From contig JAIOYF010000014.1 of the NCBI GenBank assembly GCA_021741245.1, positions 17,613 through 81,612 of the forward strand: a stretch of DNA of 64,000 bases. The letters are read 5' to 3'. The position numbers were made by a program, and so were the translations under genes. This DNA is from Paracoccaceae bacterium. Its GTDB lineage: Bacteria; Pseudomonadota; Alphaproteobacteria; Rhodobacterales; Rhodobacteraceae. Under the pieces are notes generated by a model. It did no database searches, was not told where the DNA came from, and saw nothing but the letters and a program-made list of their open reading frames with translations. Below are positions 8,164 through 18,030 of the stretch, piece by piece; position 1 is the stretch's first letter, and each line of letters opens with the position of its first letter.

Positions 8164-11113
8164 GGGCGAGGGTCCCCATATCTTTGGCCTGCCGCCGGGT
8201 GTGGATTTCCCCGAGGCCCTTGTCGCCGGATTGCGCGATCGTATGGCGGGCCAACCAACAGAGTCGATGGCGCGGATCACCCTCTACCTTAACACTGCGC
8301 GGATGCGCCGCCGCGTGACAGAGATTTTCACGCAATCTGGTTCCAGCTTTTTGCCGCGGCTTCGCTTGGTGACGGATCTGGGGGCCGAGAGTCTGGCGCT
8401 CGGCGTGCCCCCGGCTATTCCCACCCTTCGGCGCAAGTTGCAGCTTTCCGTTCTGGTTGCGCGCTTGCTGGACAATGCCAAGGATATGGCCCCGCGATCC
8501 TCTATCGCTGACCTGTCAGAAAGCCTGGCCGCCTTGATGTCAGAGATGCAGGGTGAGGGGGTTGATCCAGATCGTCTGGCAAGTCTCGACGTTTCAGACT
8601 TCTCGGAGCATTGGGCGCGCACGCGGGCCTTTTTGACGATTATCGCCCCCTTCTTTACGGATGCAGAGCAACCCGATGCCGAGGGGCGGCAACGCCGGTT
8701 GGCGATGCACCTGCGCGATCAATGGGCCGTGGCACCGCCGGATGGGCCGATCATCATTGCGGGATCAACCGGGTCACGCGGCACGACCGCGCTGCTGATG
8801 CAGGCGGTGGCGGCGCTGCCACAAGGTGCGATTGTGCTGCCGGGGTTTGATTTCGACATGCCCGCTGCCATCTGGGACAGGTTGGATGATGCGCTGACCT
8901 CTGAGGATCATCCGCAATATCGGTTCCGCAAGATCATGGATATGCTGGGGATTGGCCGAGCAGAGGTTGCAGCATGGCATGCGACCCAGCCCACCAGCAT
9001 CCCGCGCAATCAGGTTGTGTCGCTGGCGCTGCGCCCTGCCCCGGTAACGGATCAGTGGATGGTTGAGGGGCAGTTCTTGCCCGAGCTTTGCGATGCGACC
9101 AAAGATTTGACGCTGATCGAGGCCGCCACACCGCGCCAAGAGGCGCTTTCAATCGCTCTTATCTTGCGTGAGGCGGCCGAGGTAGGAAAGCGGGCGGCGC
9201 TGATCTCACCCGACCGGACGCTGACGCGTCGCGTTTCTGCTGCGCTGGATCGCTGGGGCATTCGGGCCGATGACAGTGCTGGCATCCCGCTGAACCAATC
9301 CGCACCGGGGCGCTTCTTGCGCCATATTGCACGACTGTTTGGCAGACGGCTGACCTCGGATGGGTTGCTGACGCTTCTGAAACACCCTCTGACCGCCTCG
9401 GCGATGGAGCGGGGCGAGCATTTGCGACTGACGCGAGAGTTGGAATTAACTCTGCGCGACAAGGGGCCCGCCTTTCCCGAAGGCGTTGATATTGTCGCTT
9501 GGGCCGCCGCCCAGAAAAACCCACTGGCCCTTGGTTGGGCCACGGCCCTTGCTGGCGCCATTGATGCCTTGTCAGACACGGAAATGTTGCCGCTGGCCGA
9601 TCATGTTGCGCGCACCTTGGCGATGGCCGAACGTCTGGCACGTGGCCCGGCACCCGAAGGCACGGGTGAGTTGTGGCTAGAGGCACCCGGAGAAAAAGCG
9701 CTCTCTTTCATGCGCACATTGGCGCAAGAGGCTGACCACGGCGGAGAGTTGACCCCGGCAGAATTCCGGGATCTCTTTGATGGGCTGATCTCGGCGGAAG
9801 AGGTGCGTGACAGCAGGATCGCCCACCCCGGCATCATGATCTGGGGCACCATCGAGGCAAGGGTGCAAGGGGCCGACCTTGTGATCCTTGGCGGATTGAA
9901 CGACGGAACATGGCCAAAACTGCCGCCGCCCGATCCATGGCTAAACCGAAAGATGCGCAAGGACGCGGGGCTGTTGCTGCCAGAGCGCAGGATTGGGCTG
10001 GCGGCGCATGATTTTCAGCAGGCCATCGGCGCCCCCGAGGTGATCTTGACCCGCGCCAAACGCGATGCCGAGGCAGAGACAGTGCCCTCACGCTGGATCA
10101 ACCGTCTGACCTGTCTGTTGGATGGTTTGCCCAGCAAGAACGGCCCCGAGGCGTTGGCCCAAATGCGCTCGCGGGGTCTGATGTGGCTGGATCGTGCGGC
10201 GTTGCTTGACCGACCATTAACGGACGTCGATCCCGACCTGCTGCCCGCAGGCCGCCCAGCGCCGCGCCCCCCGGTTTCTGCACGGCCAGATCGGCTGTCC
10301 CTGACCCGGATCGAGCGGTTGATCCGCGATCCTTATGCCATCTATGCGGACAAGATCTTGAACCTGCACCCGCTTCGCCCGCTGCGGCAAGTGCCCGATG
10401 CGCGCGACCGCGGAACGGTTGTTCATGCCATTCTGGAGCGTTTTGTCAAAGAGCGGCCTGCCGATGAAACGATGGAACAGGCCCTTGCCCGACTGTCCGT
10501 CATCACCACAGTTGAATTGGCCGAACAGGTGCCATGGCCCGCAGCGCGGGCGCTTTGGTCCGCCCGGATGGGACGTGCTGCGGCTCATTTTCTAGCGGTG
10601 GATACCAAGGATGGTGGGGTTGCCGAAAAGCTGGAAGAGCGGGGGGAACTGCCCCTGACCGACCTTGGCTTTACCCTTTTTGGAACGCCAGATCGCATTG
10701 ACCGCCTGCCGGATGGCACTTTGCATCTGATTGACTACAAGACCGGCTCTCCACCCACGGCCGAACAACAAAAATCCTTTGCCAAGCAGTTGTTGCTTGC
10801 TGCCCTTATGGCCGAAGAGGGCGGGTTTCGGGCGCTGGGGCCACAGACGGTGAACAAGATCAGCTATATTGGGCTGGGTGCGCAGGGAAAAGTGACCGAG
10901 ACCGTCATGGATGACGAACAGCGCGAAGGTGTGCGCAAAGGACTGCGGCGATTGATTGAAAGCTATATGTCGCAGTCGCAGGGCTATACCTCGCGTCGGG
11001 CGGTGTTTTCTGAACAGTTTCCGGGCGACTATGACCATCTGGCCCGCTTTGGCGAATGGGAAATGACCGATAGCCCGGCTCCAACACTTGTGGGGGCACA
11101 GGACGGCACATGA
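8156..11113 (+). CDS. addB: AddB subunit of the AddAB double-strand-break repair helicase-nuclease
   Basis: A 985-residue protein that with AddA processes double-strand ends and loads RecA, replacing RecBCD in alphaproteobacteria. The N-terminal two thirds are a degenerate UvrD-like fold with no good Walker A. The C-terminal RecB-type nuclease shows GTVVHAILERF (His757) and the catalytic LIDYKTG at about 858-864. The four-cysteine iron-sulphur set known from Firmicutes AddB is not evident. It overlaps murU by 8 bp and addA by 4 bp (ATGA), so all are probably one transcript. Confidence 0.95.
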   Translation: MFKGEGPHIFGLPPGVDFPEALVAGLRDRMAGQPTESMARITLYLNTARMRRRVTEIFTQSGSSFLPRLRLVTDLGAESLALGVPPAIPTLRRKLQLSVLVARLLDNAKDMAPRSSIADLSESLAALMSEMQGEGVDPDRLASLDVSDFSEHWARTRAFLTIIAPFFTDAEQPDAEGRQRRLAMHLRDQWAVAPPDGPIIIAGSTGSRGTTALLMQAVAALPQGAIVLPGFDFDMPAAIWDRLDDALTSEDHPQYRFRKIMDMLGIGRAEVAAWHATQPTSIPRNQVVSLALRPAPVTDQWMVEGQFLPELCDATKDLTLIEAATPRQEALSIALILREAAEVGKRAALISPDRTLTRRVSAALDRWGIRADDSAGIPLNQSAPGRFLRHIARLFGRRLTSDGLLTLLKHPLTASAMERGEHLRLTRELELTLRDKGPAFPEGVDIVAWAAAQKNPLALGWATALAGAIDALSDTEMLPLADHVARTLAMAERLARGPAPEGTGELWLEAPGEKALSFMRTLAQEADHGGELTPAEFRDLFDGLISAEEVRDSRIAHPGIMIWGTIEARVQGADLVILGGLNDGTWPKLPPPDPWLNRKMRKDAGLLLPERRIGLAAHDFQQAIGAPEVILTRAKRDAEAETVPSRWINRLTCLLDGLPSKNGPEALAQMRSRGLMWLDRAALLDRPLTDVDPDLLPAGRPAPRPPVSARPDRLSLTRIERLIRDPYAIYADKILNLHPLRPLRQVPDARDRGTVVHAILERFVKERPADETMEQALARLSVITTVELAEQVPWPAARALWSARMGRAAAHFLAVDTKDGGVAEKLEERGELPLTDLGFTLFGTPDRIDRLPDGTLHLIDYKTGSPPTAEQQKSFAKQLLLAALMAEEGGFRALGPQTVNKISYIGLGAQGKVTETVMDDEQREGVRKGLRRLIESYMSQSQGYTSRRAVFSEQFPGDYDHLARFGEWEMTDSPAPTLVGAQDGT

Positions 11114-14100
11114 TCAACGACGCCAGCCTTGCCCAGATCGGCGCCGCACGCCCTGACACCTCGACCTGGCTTTCCGCCAATGCGGGTTCCGGCAAAACGC
11201 GGGTTCTGACCGACCGTGTGGCGCGCCTGCTGCTCAGCGGGGTTCAGCCACAGAACATTCTGTGCCTGACCTATACCAAGGCCGCTGCCTCCGAGATGCA
11301 GAACCGCCTGTTCAAGCGCCTTGGCCAATGGTCGATGAAGCAAGATGCGGACCTGCGAGAGGATTTGGCGGCGCTGGGCGAAGGTGACGCTCTTGCCCCA
11401 GCCCAGCTTGCCCTTGCCCGCCAGTTGTTTGCACGGGCGATTGAAACACCGGGTGGGTTGCGGATTCAGACGATCCACAGCTTTTGCGCATCCTTGCTGC
11501 GTCGCTATCCGCTGGAGGCAAAGGTATCGCCCGGATTTGCCGAGATGGACGACAGAACCGCCCGGAACCTGCGCGATGATATCGTGCAAGAGATGGCAGA
11601 CAGGCTGGCCCCAAAGGCGGTTGCGGACCTTGCCCGCCATTACACCGCCGAAGATTTCAGTGACCTTTTGTCCGAGATTTGCAGCCGGTCCGAAGATCTG
11701 GTTCCCGCCCCAGACCATGCCCGACTGTGCGCCGCAATGGGTGTGCACCCCGATGACAGTATGGACACCCTTTTGGGCGATGTCTTTCTGGGGGATGAGC
11801 ATGCGTTCTTGTCCCGCATTGCTGCGCGGCTGGCGGCATCTGCAAGCAAAGTTGATCGGGGCCATGCAGCGCGGCTAACGGCCCTTTCGCCCATCGCGCC
11901 GCGCCCATCAACGATGGCAGAGCTTGAGGGGATGTTTCTGACGGGTGCGAAAACCAAAAAGGCCGCCCCATTTAGTGCAAAGATCGACAGCTACGCCAGC
12001 GCGGGCATGCGCCAATCCTTTGGTGATGATCTGGATCGTCTGCACCAGTTGATGGCGCGGCTTGAATCGGCACGGCCCCGCAGGCTTGGACTGGCGGCTG
12101 TGGAAAAGGCAGCGGCGCTCTACCGTTTTGCGACGCCCTTTCTTGACCTCTATACCCGCCGCAAAGAAGAGCGGGGGCTTTTGGATTTTGACGATCTTAT
12201 CCGCAAGGCACGGGATCTGCTGACGGATTCCAGCCTTGCCGCTTGGGTTCTGTTCCGGCTGGATGGCGGCATCGATCACGTTCTGGTCGATGAGGCGCAA
12301 GATACATCACCCGCGCAATGGGCCGTGATCGAGCGGCTGACCGCAGAGTTCACTGCAGGGGATGGCGCATCATCACGCCAGCGCACCCTGTTTGTTGTGG
12401 GTGACAAAAAGCAGTCGATCTATTCGTTTCAGGGGGCCGACCTGACGGCCTTTGATTCAAAGCGCCTCGATTTTGGCGGGCTTTTCGCGCAGGTCGGGCA
12501 ACCGATGCAGGATCGGACGCTGGATTATTCATTTCGGTCGTCGCGTGCCGTTCTGGATGTGGTGGACGCAACTTTCGGTGGTGACTTCCCCGAGGCTCTG
12601 GGCGATCCGCCGCGGCACCTTGCGTTTTTCGGCGATCTTCCCGGTCGGGTGGATTTCTGGCCGCTTGTCCCAAGCGCGGAAAAGACGAAAGACATAGATG
12701 GCTGGGACCCGGTCGATCTGAAATCAGACGATCACCATACGGTTGAATTGGCGCGCACCATCGCAGAACAGCTGGGGCATATGATCCGAGAGGGCGTTCA
12801 GGTGCCGGATGAGCGGGGCGCTTTCAGGCCCGTTCATGCGGGCGATATTCTGATCCTTGTGCAAACACGCGGGCCATTGTTCGCCCAGATCATCCGGGCG
12901 TGCAAAAAGGCCGGGCTTCCCATCGCGGGGGCCGACCGCCTGAAACTGGGGGAGGAGCTTGCCGTCAAGGATCTGAAAGCGTTGCTTTCGTTTCTGGCAA
13001 CGCCCGAGGATAGCCTTTCACTGGCGGCTGCCCTGCGCTCACCGCTTTTTGGGTGGAGTGAGGATCGGCTTTATCGCCTTGCCCATGGCCGCAAGGGCCA
13101 CCTGTGGGAGGCTCTGCGCGAGGCAAAGGGTGATCCCACTTTGGAGGTGCTGCGCGATCTTCGCAATCAGGCGGACTTTTTACGCCCCTATGAGATCCTT
13201 GAGCGCATCTTGACCCGCCACCAAGGGCGCGCCCGCCTGTTGACCCGTTTGGGCACCGAGGCGGAGGACGGGATTGATGAACTTCTGACTCAGGCCATGA
13301 TCTATGAGCAGAATGACGTGCCAAGCCTGACTGGGTTTCTGATCTGGCTGGAGGCGGATGATGTCGAGGTCAAGCGCCAGCCAGATAGTCAGGGCCGCAA
13401 TATCCGGGTGATGACGGTGCACGGCGCAAAGGGTCTGGAGGCCCCGATTGTGGTTCTGCCCGATACCGCCGACCGCACCCCCCGCGAGCGGGCCGAGATT
13501 TTCCGGCTGGATGGCGGGATTTCTGTCTGGCGCACCGACACGGACAACAGCCCCGAAGAGATTCTGCAAGCCCGCGCCCAGCGCAAGGCAAAGGCCGCGC
13601 AAGAGAACCTGCGATTGCTTTATGTGGCGCTGACGCGGGCCCGCAGTTGGCTGATCATCGCGGGCGCGGGTGAGGCCAAGACGGAAACCAGTGACGGCCC
13701 CAAACCGCGCGATCAGTGGTGTTGGTATCGGCTGGTTGAGGCAGGGCTAAAGGCGGTTTCGGCGCAACGGGTTGCGACTGGCGGATTGCAGCATGTGTTT
13801 GGCATCTGGCCCGAACCAAGATTTGTCGAAGAGCGCGCGGCTCCGTCGATTGCTCTACCCGACTGGACGCAAAGGCCCGCCCCCCCGGCACCAAAGGCGC
13901 CGCTCATGCTGAAACCCTCTGACCTTGGTGGGGCGAAGGCGCTTTTCGGCGAAGGGGATGAGACCGAGGTTGCCATGGCGCGGGGCACCTTCTTGCATGC
14001 GCTCTTGGAGCATATGCCAAAGACCGATCCCGCCGATTGGCCAGCCCTCGCAAACCATTTTGCGCCCGAAGGGATTGCGGCAGATATCGTGCTGGCCGAA

Positions 14101-14460
14101 GCGGCGGGAGTGCTGGCAGACCCGGCCCTTGCGCATCTGTTCGGGCCGGACAGTCTGGCAGAGGTTGCAATTACAGCGGAAATCCTTGGGCATAGAATGG
14201 CGGGCGCGATTGACCGTCTGATCGTGGACCCGGGGCGTGTCTTGGCAGTGGATTTCAAATCGAACCGCGAGGTGCCGCAAGACACCCATGCCGTTCCAGA
14301 GGGTTTGTTGCGACAAATGGGGGCCTATGCCGACGCATTGGCAAAGATTTACCCTGACCGGCGGATCGAAACGGCCATTCTTTGGACAGCGGTCCCTAAA
14401 TTGATGGTGCTTGATCCCGATATCGTGACTACTGCGCTGCAACGTGCCACTATAGCTTGA
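11110..14460 (+). CDS. addA: AddA helicase-nuclease subunit
   Basis: A 1116-residue UvrD/RecB-type ATP-dependent 3'-5' helicase with a C-terminal nuclease domain. It shows Walker A SANAGSGKT (22-30), motif II DEAQD (about 394-398), motif III GDKKQSIYSFQGAD, motif V VMTVHGAKGLE, and motif VI LLYVALTRAR. The nuclease motif VDFKSNR lies near residue 1048. The start ATGA overlaps the addB stop. Both nuclease sites are intact, which fits the two-nuclease AddAB enzyme. It ends 60 bp before trxA. Confidence 0.96.
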   Translation: MINDASLAQIGAARPDTSTWLSANAGSGKTRVLTDRVARLLLSGVQPQNILCLTYTKAAASEMQNRLFKRLGQWSMKQDADLREDLAALGEGDALAPAQLALARQLFARAIETPGGLRIQTIHSFCASLLRRYPLEAKVSPGFAEMDDRTARNLRDDIVQEMADRLAPKAVADLARHYTAEDFSDLLSEICSRSEDLVPAPDHARLCAAMGVHPDDSMDTLLGDVFLGDEHAFLSRIAARLAASASKVDRGHAARLTALSPIAPRPSTMAELEGMFLTGAKTKKAAPFSAKIDSYASAGMRQSFGDDLDRLHQLMARLESARPRRLGLAAVEKAAALYRFATPFLDLYTRRKEERGLLDFDDLIRKARDLLTDSSLAAWVLFRLDGGIDHVLVDEAQDTSPAQWAVIERLTAEFTAGDGASSRQRTLFVVGDKKQSIYSFQGADLTAFDSKRLDFGGLFAQVGQPMQDRTLDYSFRSSRAVLDVVDATFGGDFPEALGDPPRHLAFFGDLPGRVDFWPLVPSAEKTKDIDGWDPVDLKSDDHHTVELARTIAEQLGHMIREGVQVPDERGAFRPVHAGDILILVQTRGPLFAQIIRACKKAGLPIAGADRLKLGEELAVKDLKALLSFLATPEDSLSLAAALRSPLFGWSEDRLYRLAHGRKGHLWEALREAKGDPTLEVLRDLRNQADFLRPYEILERILTRHQGRARLLTRLGTEAEDGIDELLTQAMIYEQNDVPSLTGFLIWLEADDVEVKRQPDSQGRNIRVMTVHGAKGLEAPIVVLPDTADRTPRERAEIFRLDGGISVWRTDTDNSPEEILQARAQRKAKAAQENLRLLYVALTRARSWLIIAGAGEAKTETSDGPKPRDQWCWYRLVEAGLKAVSAQRVATGGLQHVFGIWPEPRFVEERAAPSIALPDWTQRPAPPAPKAPLMLKPSDLGGAKALFGEGDETEVAMARGTFLHALLEHMPKTDPADWPALANHFAPEGIAADIVLAEAAGVLADPALAHLFGPDSLAEVAITAEILGHRMAGAIDRLIVDPGRVLAVDFKSNREVPQDTHAVPEGLLRQMGAYADALAKIYPDRRIETAILWTAVPKLMVLDPDIVTTALQRATIA

Positions 14461-14520
14461 CGTTTAACCAGCCGAACCCTAGCTTCGGTAGCCGACACAT
14501 TCCAATCAGGAGATATGATT

Positions 14521-14847
14521 ATGGGCGCTGCGACAGTTGCCGTCACCGACGCCACCTTTGACGCGGAAGTTCGCAAGTCGGACATTCCGGTTGTGGTGGA
14601 TTTCTGGGCCGAATGGTGCGGCCCCTGCCGCCAGATCGGACCCGCATTGGAAGAACTCGCGCTTCAATACGCGGGCAAGGTGAAAATCGTAAAGGTTGAT
14701 GTCGACAGCAATCCTGAAAGCCCGGCGCAACTTGGCGTTCGCGGTATTCCGGCCCTGTTCTTGTTCAAGGACGGTCAGGTTGTGTCCAACAAAACCGGGG
14801 CGGCACCGAAGGCCGCTTTGGAAACATGGATCAAATCTGCAATCTGA
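14521..14847 (+). CDS. trxA: Thioredoxin
   Basis: A 108-residue cytosolic disulphide reductase with the active site WCGPC (Cys33 and Cys36), the buried Asp in VVVDFWAEW, and the cis-proline loop RGIPALFLF. Two in-frame ATGs two codons apart (14515, 14521) follow AGGAG; the second has the better spacing (about 9 bases). It follows addA, as in many alphaproteobacteria, and is closed by a clear terminator, so it is the last gene of the tsaE-to-trxA run or has its own promoter in the 60-bp gap. Confidence 0.96.
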   Translation: MGAATVAVTDATFDAEVRKSDIPVVVDFWAEWCGPCRQIGPALEELALQYAGKVKIVKVDVDSNPESPAQLGVRGIPALFLFKDGQVVSNKTGAAPKAALETWIKSAI

Positions 14848-14873
14848 CAGGGTTTTCGAAAAGCCTTTCCATG

Positions 14874-14901
14874 AAACCGGGTCACTTTGGCCCGGTTTTT
14901 T
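14874..14901 (+). terminator. Rho-independent terminator after trxA
   Basis: An inverted repeat AAACCGGG (14874-14881) and CCCGGTTT (14891-14898) with a 9-base loop, running into a T-tract at 14896-14901. It lies 27 bp after the trxA stop and separates this unit from hslV. Confidence 0.9.
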
Positions 14902-15010
14902 CATGACAAACCATTGGTATCTTTTGCCCGGCATCTGTCGGCCAGCCTTGCCCGACTTGTGCCTTGGCCCCCATAGGGCCATATAGAAGCAACAAGACAG
15001 GAGGCCCCTG

Positions 15011-15571
15011 ATGGCGGACGAGAAATTTCCCGGATGGCACGGCACCACGATCATAGGTGTGCGTCGTGGCGGTGAGGTTGTTGTTGCGGGCGATGGGCAG
15101 GTCAGCCTTGGGCAAACCGTGATCAAGGGCACAGCCCGCAAGGTCAGGCGTCTGTCGCCGGGCGGCCATGATGTGGTGGCAGGCTTTGCCGGATCAACCG
15201 CTGATGCCTTTACCCTTTTGGAGCGTCTGGAAAAGAAGCTTGAAGCAGCGCCCGGCCAACTTGCGCGCGCCTGCGTGGATCTGGCCAAAGACTGGCGCAT
15301 GGACAAATACCTGCGCAATCTGGAGGCCATGCTGATCGTGACCGATGGCCGCGATCTTTACGTGATCACCGGAGCTGGCGATGTTCTGGAGCCTGAGAAT
15401 GATGTGGCTGCGATTGGCTCGGGTGGCAACTTTGCCTTGGCGGCAGCGCGGGGTCTGATGGAAACCGATCTGGATGCGGAAGGCGTGGCCCGAAAGGCCA
15501 TGGCCATTGCCGCCGACATTTGTGTCTACACCAATGGCAATCTGACGGTGGAACGGATCAAACCAAAATGA
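15011..15571 (+). CDS. hslV: HslV, proteolytic subunit of the HslUV (ClpYQ) protease
   Basis: A 186-residue threonine peptidase that forms the double hexamer core of HslUV. The N-terminus [11 protein letters not shown] precedes the TTI motif; cleavage should expose Thr12 as nucleophile, matching the longer propeptide of alphaproteobacterial Hsl[12 protein letters not shown] and the [12 protein letters not shown] segment are family-typical. The start has GGAGG upstream. Its stop overlaps the start of an unrelated membrane-protein gene, which separates it from hslU. Confidence 0.96.
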   Translation: MADEKFPGWHGTTIIGVRRGGEVVVAGDGQVSLGQTVIKGTARKVRRLSPGGHDVVAGFAGSTADAFTLLERLEKKLEAAPGQLARACVDLAKDWRMDKYLRNLEAMLIVTDGRDLYVITGAGDVLEPENDVAAIGSGGNFALAAARGLMETDLDAEGVARKAMAIAADICVYTNGNLTVERIKPK

Positions 15572-16623
15572 TCGAGGCGCAAGATATCAACGCAGCTGTA
15601 AAGCGCGGCTTGATCACCGAGGCGCAAGCGGCAGAGTTGATGGGCATCGCCGATGCCCGCCGCCAAGCAAGGGATCAGATTGCCCCCAGTGAAGAGCCTT
15701 TTGTGCTGTTCAAGGGATTCAACGAAATCTTCATTGTGATCGGCCTTACGATCCTGTTCTCGGGATGGGTCATCATGGCGGCGGTTTTCGGGGCCAAAAT
15801 TGCCCCACCAGTGGGTGCGGAAACGGTTTTGATGGCAGCCGTCACTCTGCTGGGTCTTGGCTATACGCAGCGCTACTTTACCATAAAGCGGCGGATGATC
15901 GCGCCATCGATTTCACTGGCGATCAAAACTGCCTTGACATCTGCGGCTTTGGGTTGGGCGCTGGCAGCAAATTTGGGGCTTGGCACATTTGGCACCTCTG
16001 CTGTGGGCTGGGGCGTTGTCGCGGCTGCTATGCTTGCGCATTATCGGCTGTTTCGTGTTCCGTTCGATGCGGCAATTATCGCAACAGCCCTCTTTGCAAC
16101 GGTTTGGTCGGTGCTTGCGGGGCAGGGAATATTGCCGGGAGACGCGCCAAATCTTTTGCACATGTCAAAGGGCGGGGCGCTTGCCGTATTTTCGATCTTG
16201 TTCGGAATTGTCTGCTTTACCCTCGCCATGCGCTTTGACATGAGCGATCCGCATCGGATTTCGACACGGGCAACAACGGGATTCTGGCTTCACGTCGTGG
16301 CGGCACCTGCTATCATGAATACAGTTGCTTTGCGGCTGCTGGGAAACGGTCAAGTCGGGCACTTGTTTCTGTTTGTTTTCCTTTTGGTGCTGGCGCTGGT
16401 CGCCATCGTGATCGACCGCCGCTCATTCCTTGTTTCTGGCGCCGGATATGCGGTCTGGCTGACATTATCTTTGTTTGACGGCTCGGCTATGGTGATCTTC
16501 TTTCTTGGTCTCGGGCTTGTCTTCTTGGGTGCGCAGTGGGAACGCCTGCGAAGCGCCATCATGCGGGGACTGCCGTCGTTTCCCGGCAAGGACCGCCTTC
16601 CACCCTATGGGAGTATGCAATGA
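15568..16623 (+). CDS. Polytopic membrane protein of unknown function between hslV and hslU
   Basis: A 351-residue protein with a short soluble N-terminus (1-45, including a [15 protein letters not shown] stretch) followed by about ten hydrophobic segments to the C-terminus. I do not recognise the family. Both ends are translationally coupled: its ATGA start overlaps the hslV stop and its own stop overlaps the hslU start (ATGA at 16620-16623). That ties its expression to the HslUV protease, although nothing in the sequence shows a protease or chaperone role. It could be a membrane partner or simply co-transcribed. Confidence 0.85.
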   Translation: MIEAQDINAAVKRGLITEAQAAELMGIADARRQARDQIAPSEEPFVLFKGFNEIFIVIGLTILFSGWVIMAAVFGAKIAPPVGAETVLMAAVTLLGLGYTQRYFTIKRRMIAPSISLAIKTALTSAALGWALAANLGLGTFGTSAVGWGVVAAAMLAHYRLFRVPFDAAIIATALFATVWSVLAGQGILPGDAPNLLHMSKGGALAVFSILFGIVCFTLAMRFDMSDPHRISTRATTGFWLHVVAAPAIMNTVALRLLGNGQVGHLFLFVFLLVLALVAIVIDRRSFLVSGAGYAVWLTLSLFDGSAMVIFFLGLGLVFLGAQWERLRSAIMRGLPSFPGKDRLPPYGSMQ

Positions 16624-17918
16624 CTGACCTGACCCCCCGCGAAATCGTGTCAGAGCTTGACCGATTCATCATTGGCCAAAACGATGCAAAACGTGCGGTC
16701 TCGGTGGCCTTGCGCAACCGTTGGCGGCGCAAGCAACTGGCAGATGATCTGCGCGATGAGGTTTACCCAAAGAACATCTTGATGATCGGACCCACAGGTG
16801 TGGGCAAGACCGAGATCAGCCGACGTTTGGCGAAACTGGCCCGCGCGCCGTTCCTGAAGGTTGAGGCGACAAAGTTCACCGAAGTGGGCTATGTCGGTCG
16901 CGACGTTGAAAGCATCATTCGTGATCTGGTGGACGCCGCCATGATCGAAGTCCGCGAACGGATGCGCGAAGACGTCAAGGCCCGCGCCCAGCAGGCCGCC
17001 GAAGATCGGGTGATCGAGGCGCTGGCTGGCAAGGATGCACGTGAGCAAACACGAGAGCTTTTCCGGGGCAAACTGCGCCGTGGAGAGTTGGACAATACCT
17101 TGATTGAGTTGGACCTCGCCGATACTTCCAGCCCGTTCCCAATGCAGATGGGCGGTCCCGGCATGGAAACGCAGATGCAAGGGCTGCAAGACCTGTTCAA
17201 GGCCTTTGGCGGGCGCACAGTGCGCAAGAAGGTGACGGTCGCCGACAGTTATGAATTGTTGATCGGACAAGAGGCCGACAAGCTGTTGGACGATGAGGCC
17301 GTGAAGGCCACCGCACTAGAGGCTGTGCAGGAAAACGGGATCGTATTTCTGGATGAGATTGACAAGATTTGTGCACGGGCAGACGCGCGTGGCGCCGATG
17401 TCAGCCGTGAGGGGGTTCAGCGCGACCTGTTGCCCCTGATCGAGGGGACAACCGTTTCAACCAAATACGGGCCTGTCAAAACGGACCACATCTTGTTCAT
17501 CGCCTCGGGGGCGTTCCATGTGGCAAAACCGTCGGACCTTTTGCCGGAACTGCAAGGACGTTTGCCCATTCGGGTGGAGTTGAAGCCGCTGACCGAGGGC
17601 GACTTTGTTCGTATCCTGACGGAAACAGAAAACGCACTGACCCGGCAATATGCGGCCCTGATGGCGACCGAAGAGGTGACTGTGTCATTCACCGAAGATG
17701 GCATTGCCGCGCTGGCCCGCATCGCCGCTGAAGTGAACGCCACGATTGAAAACATCGGGGCGCGGCGGCTTTACACGATCATGGAGCGTGTGTTTGAAGA
17801 ATTGTCTTTCAACGCCCCGGACAGACCGGGTGACGTGGTTGTCGTGGATGCGGGCTTTGTTGAAGCAAACATAGGCGCGCTTTCCCGGTCGGCAGACCTG
17901 TCACGTTACGTTCTGTGA
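16620..17918 (+). CDS. hslU: HslU, ATPase subunit of the HslUV protease
   Basis: A 432-residue AAA+ unfoldase that feeds substrates to HslV. It shows Walker A GPTGVGKT (57-64), the pore motif in [10 protein letters not shown], an inserted I-domain (about 110-230), Walker [10 protein letters not shown], sensor-region [11 protein letters not shown], and the C-terminal LSRYVL tail that docks into HslV. The start ATG 16620 overlaps the upstream stop; longer in-frame readings into the upstream gene have no family similarity. All motifs are intact. Confidence 0.97.
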   Translation: MTDLTPREIVSELDRFIIGQNDAKRAVSVALRNRWRRKQLADDLRDEVYPKNILMIGPTGVGKTEISRRLAKLARAPFLKVEATKFTEVGYVGRDVESIIRDLVDAAMIEVRERMREDVKARAQQAAEDRVIEALAGKDAREQTRELFRGKLRRGELDNTLIELDLADTSSPFPMQMGGPGMETQMQGLQDLFKAFGGRTVRKKVTVADSYELLIGQEADKLLDDEAVKATALEAVQENGIVFLDEIDKICARADARGADVSREGVQRDLLPLIEGTTVSTKYGPVKTDHILFIASGAFHVAKPSDLLPELQGRLPIRVELKPLTEGDFVRILTETENALTRQYAALMATEEVTVSFTEDGIAALARIAAEVNATIENIGARRLYTIMERVFEELSFNAPDRPGDVVVVDAGFVEANIGALSRSADLSRYVL

Positions 17919-18030
17919 TTGCCAAAGGCGCATTAGTGTATATCCAAGGTTGTGATGTCCTTGACCCCCGTTTGGGTTAGGCACAGGGTCACCCCGACGA
18001 AACAGGTTATTCCAGAACTGGGTATCGGCC

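Noticed and set aside
11029..11865. Minus-strand 278-codon frame opposite addA
   Set aside because: Shadow of the AddA coding frame; no signal, domain or ribosome site.
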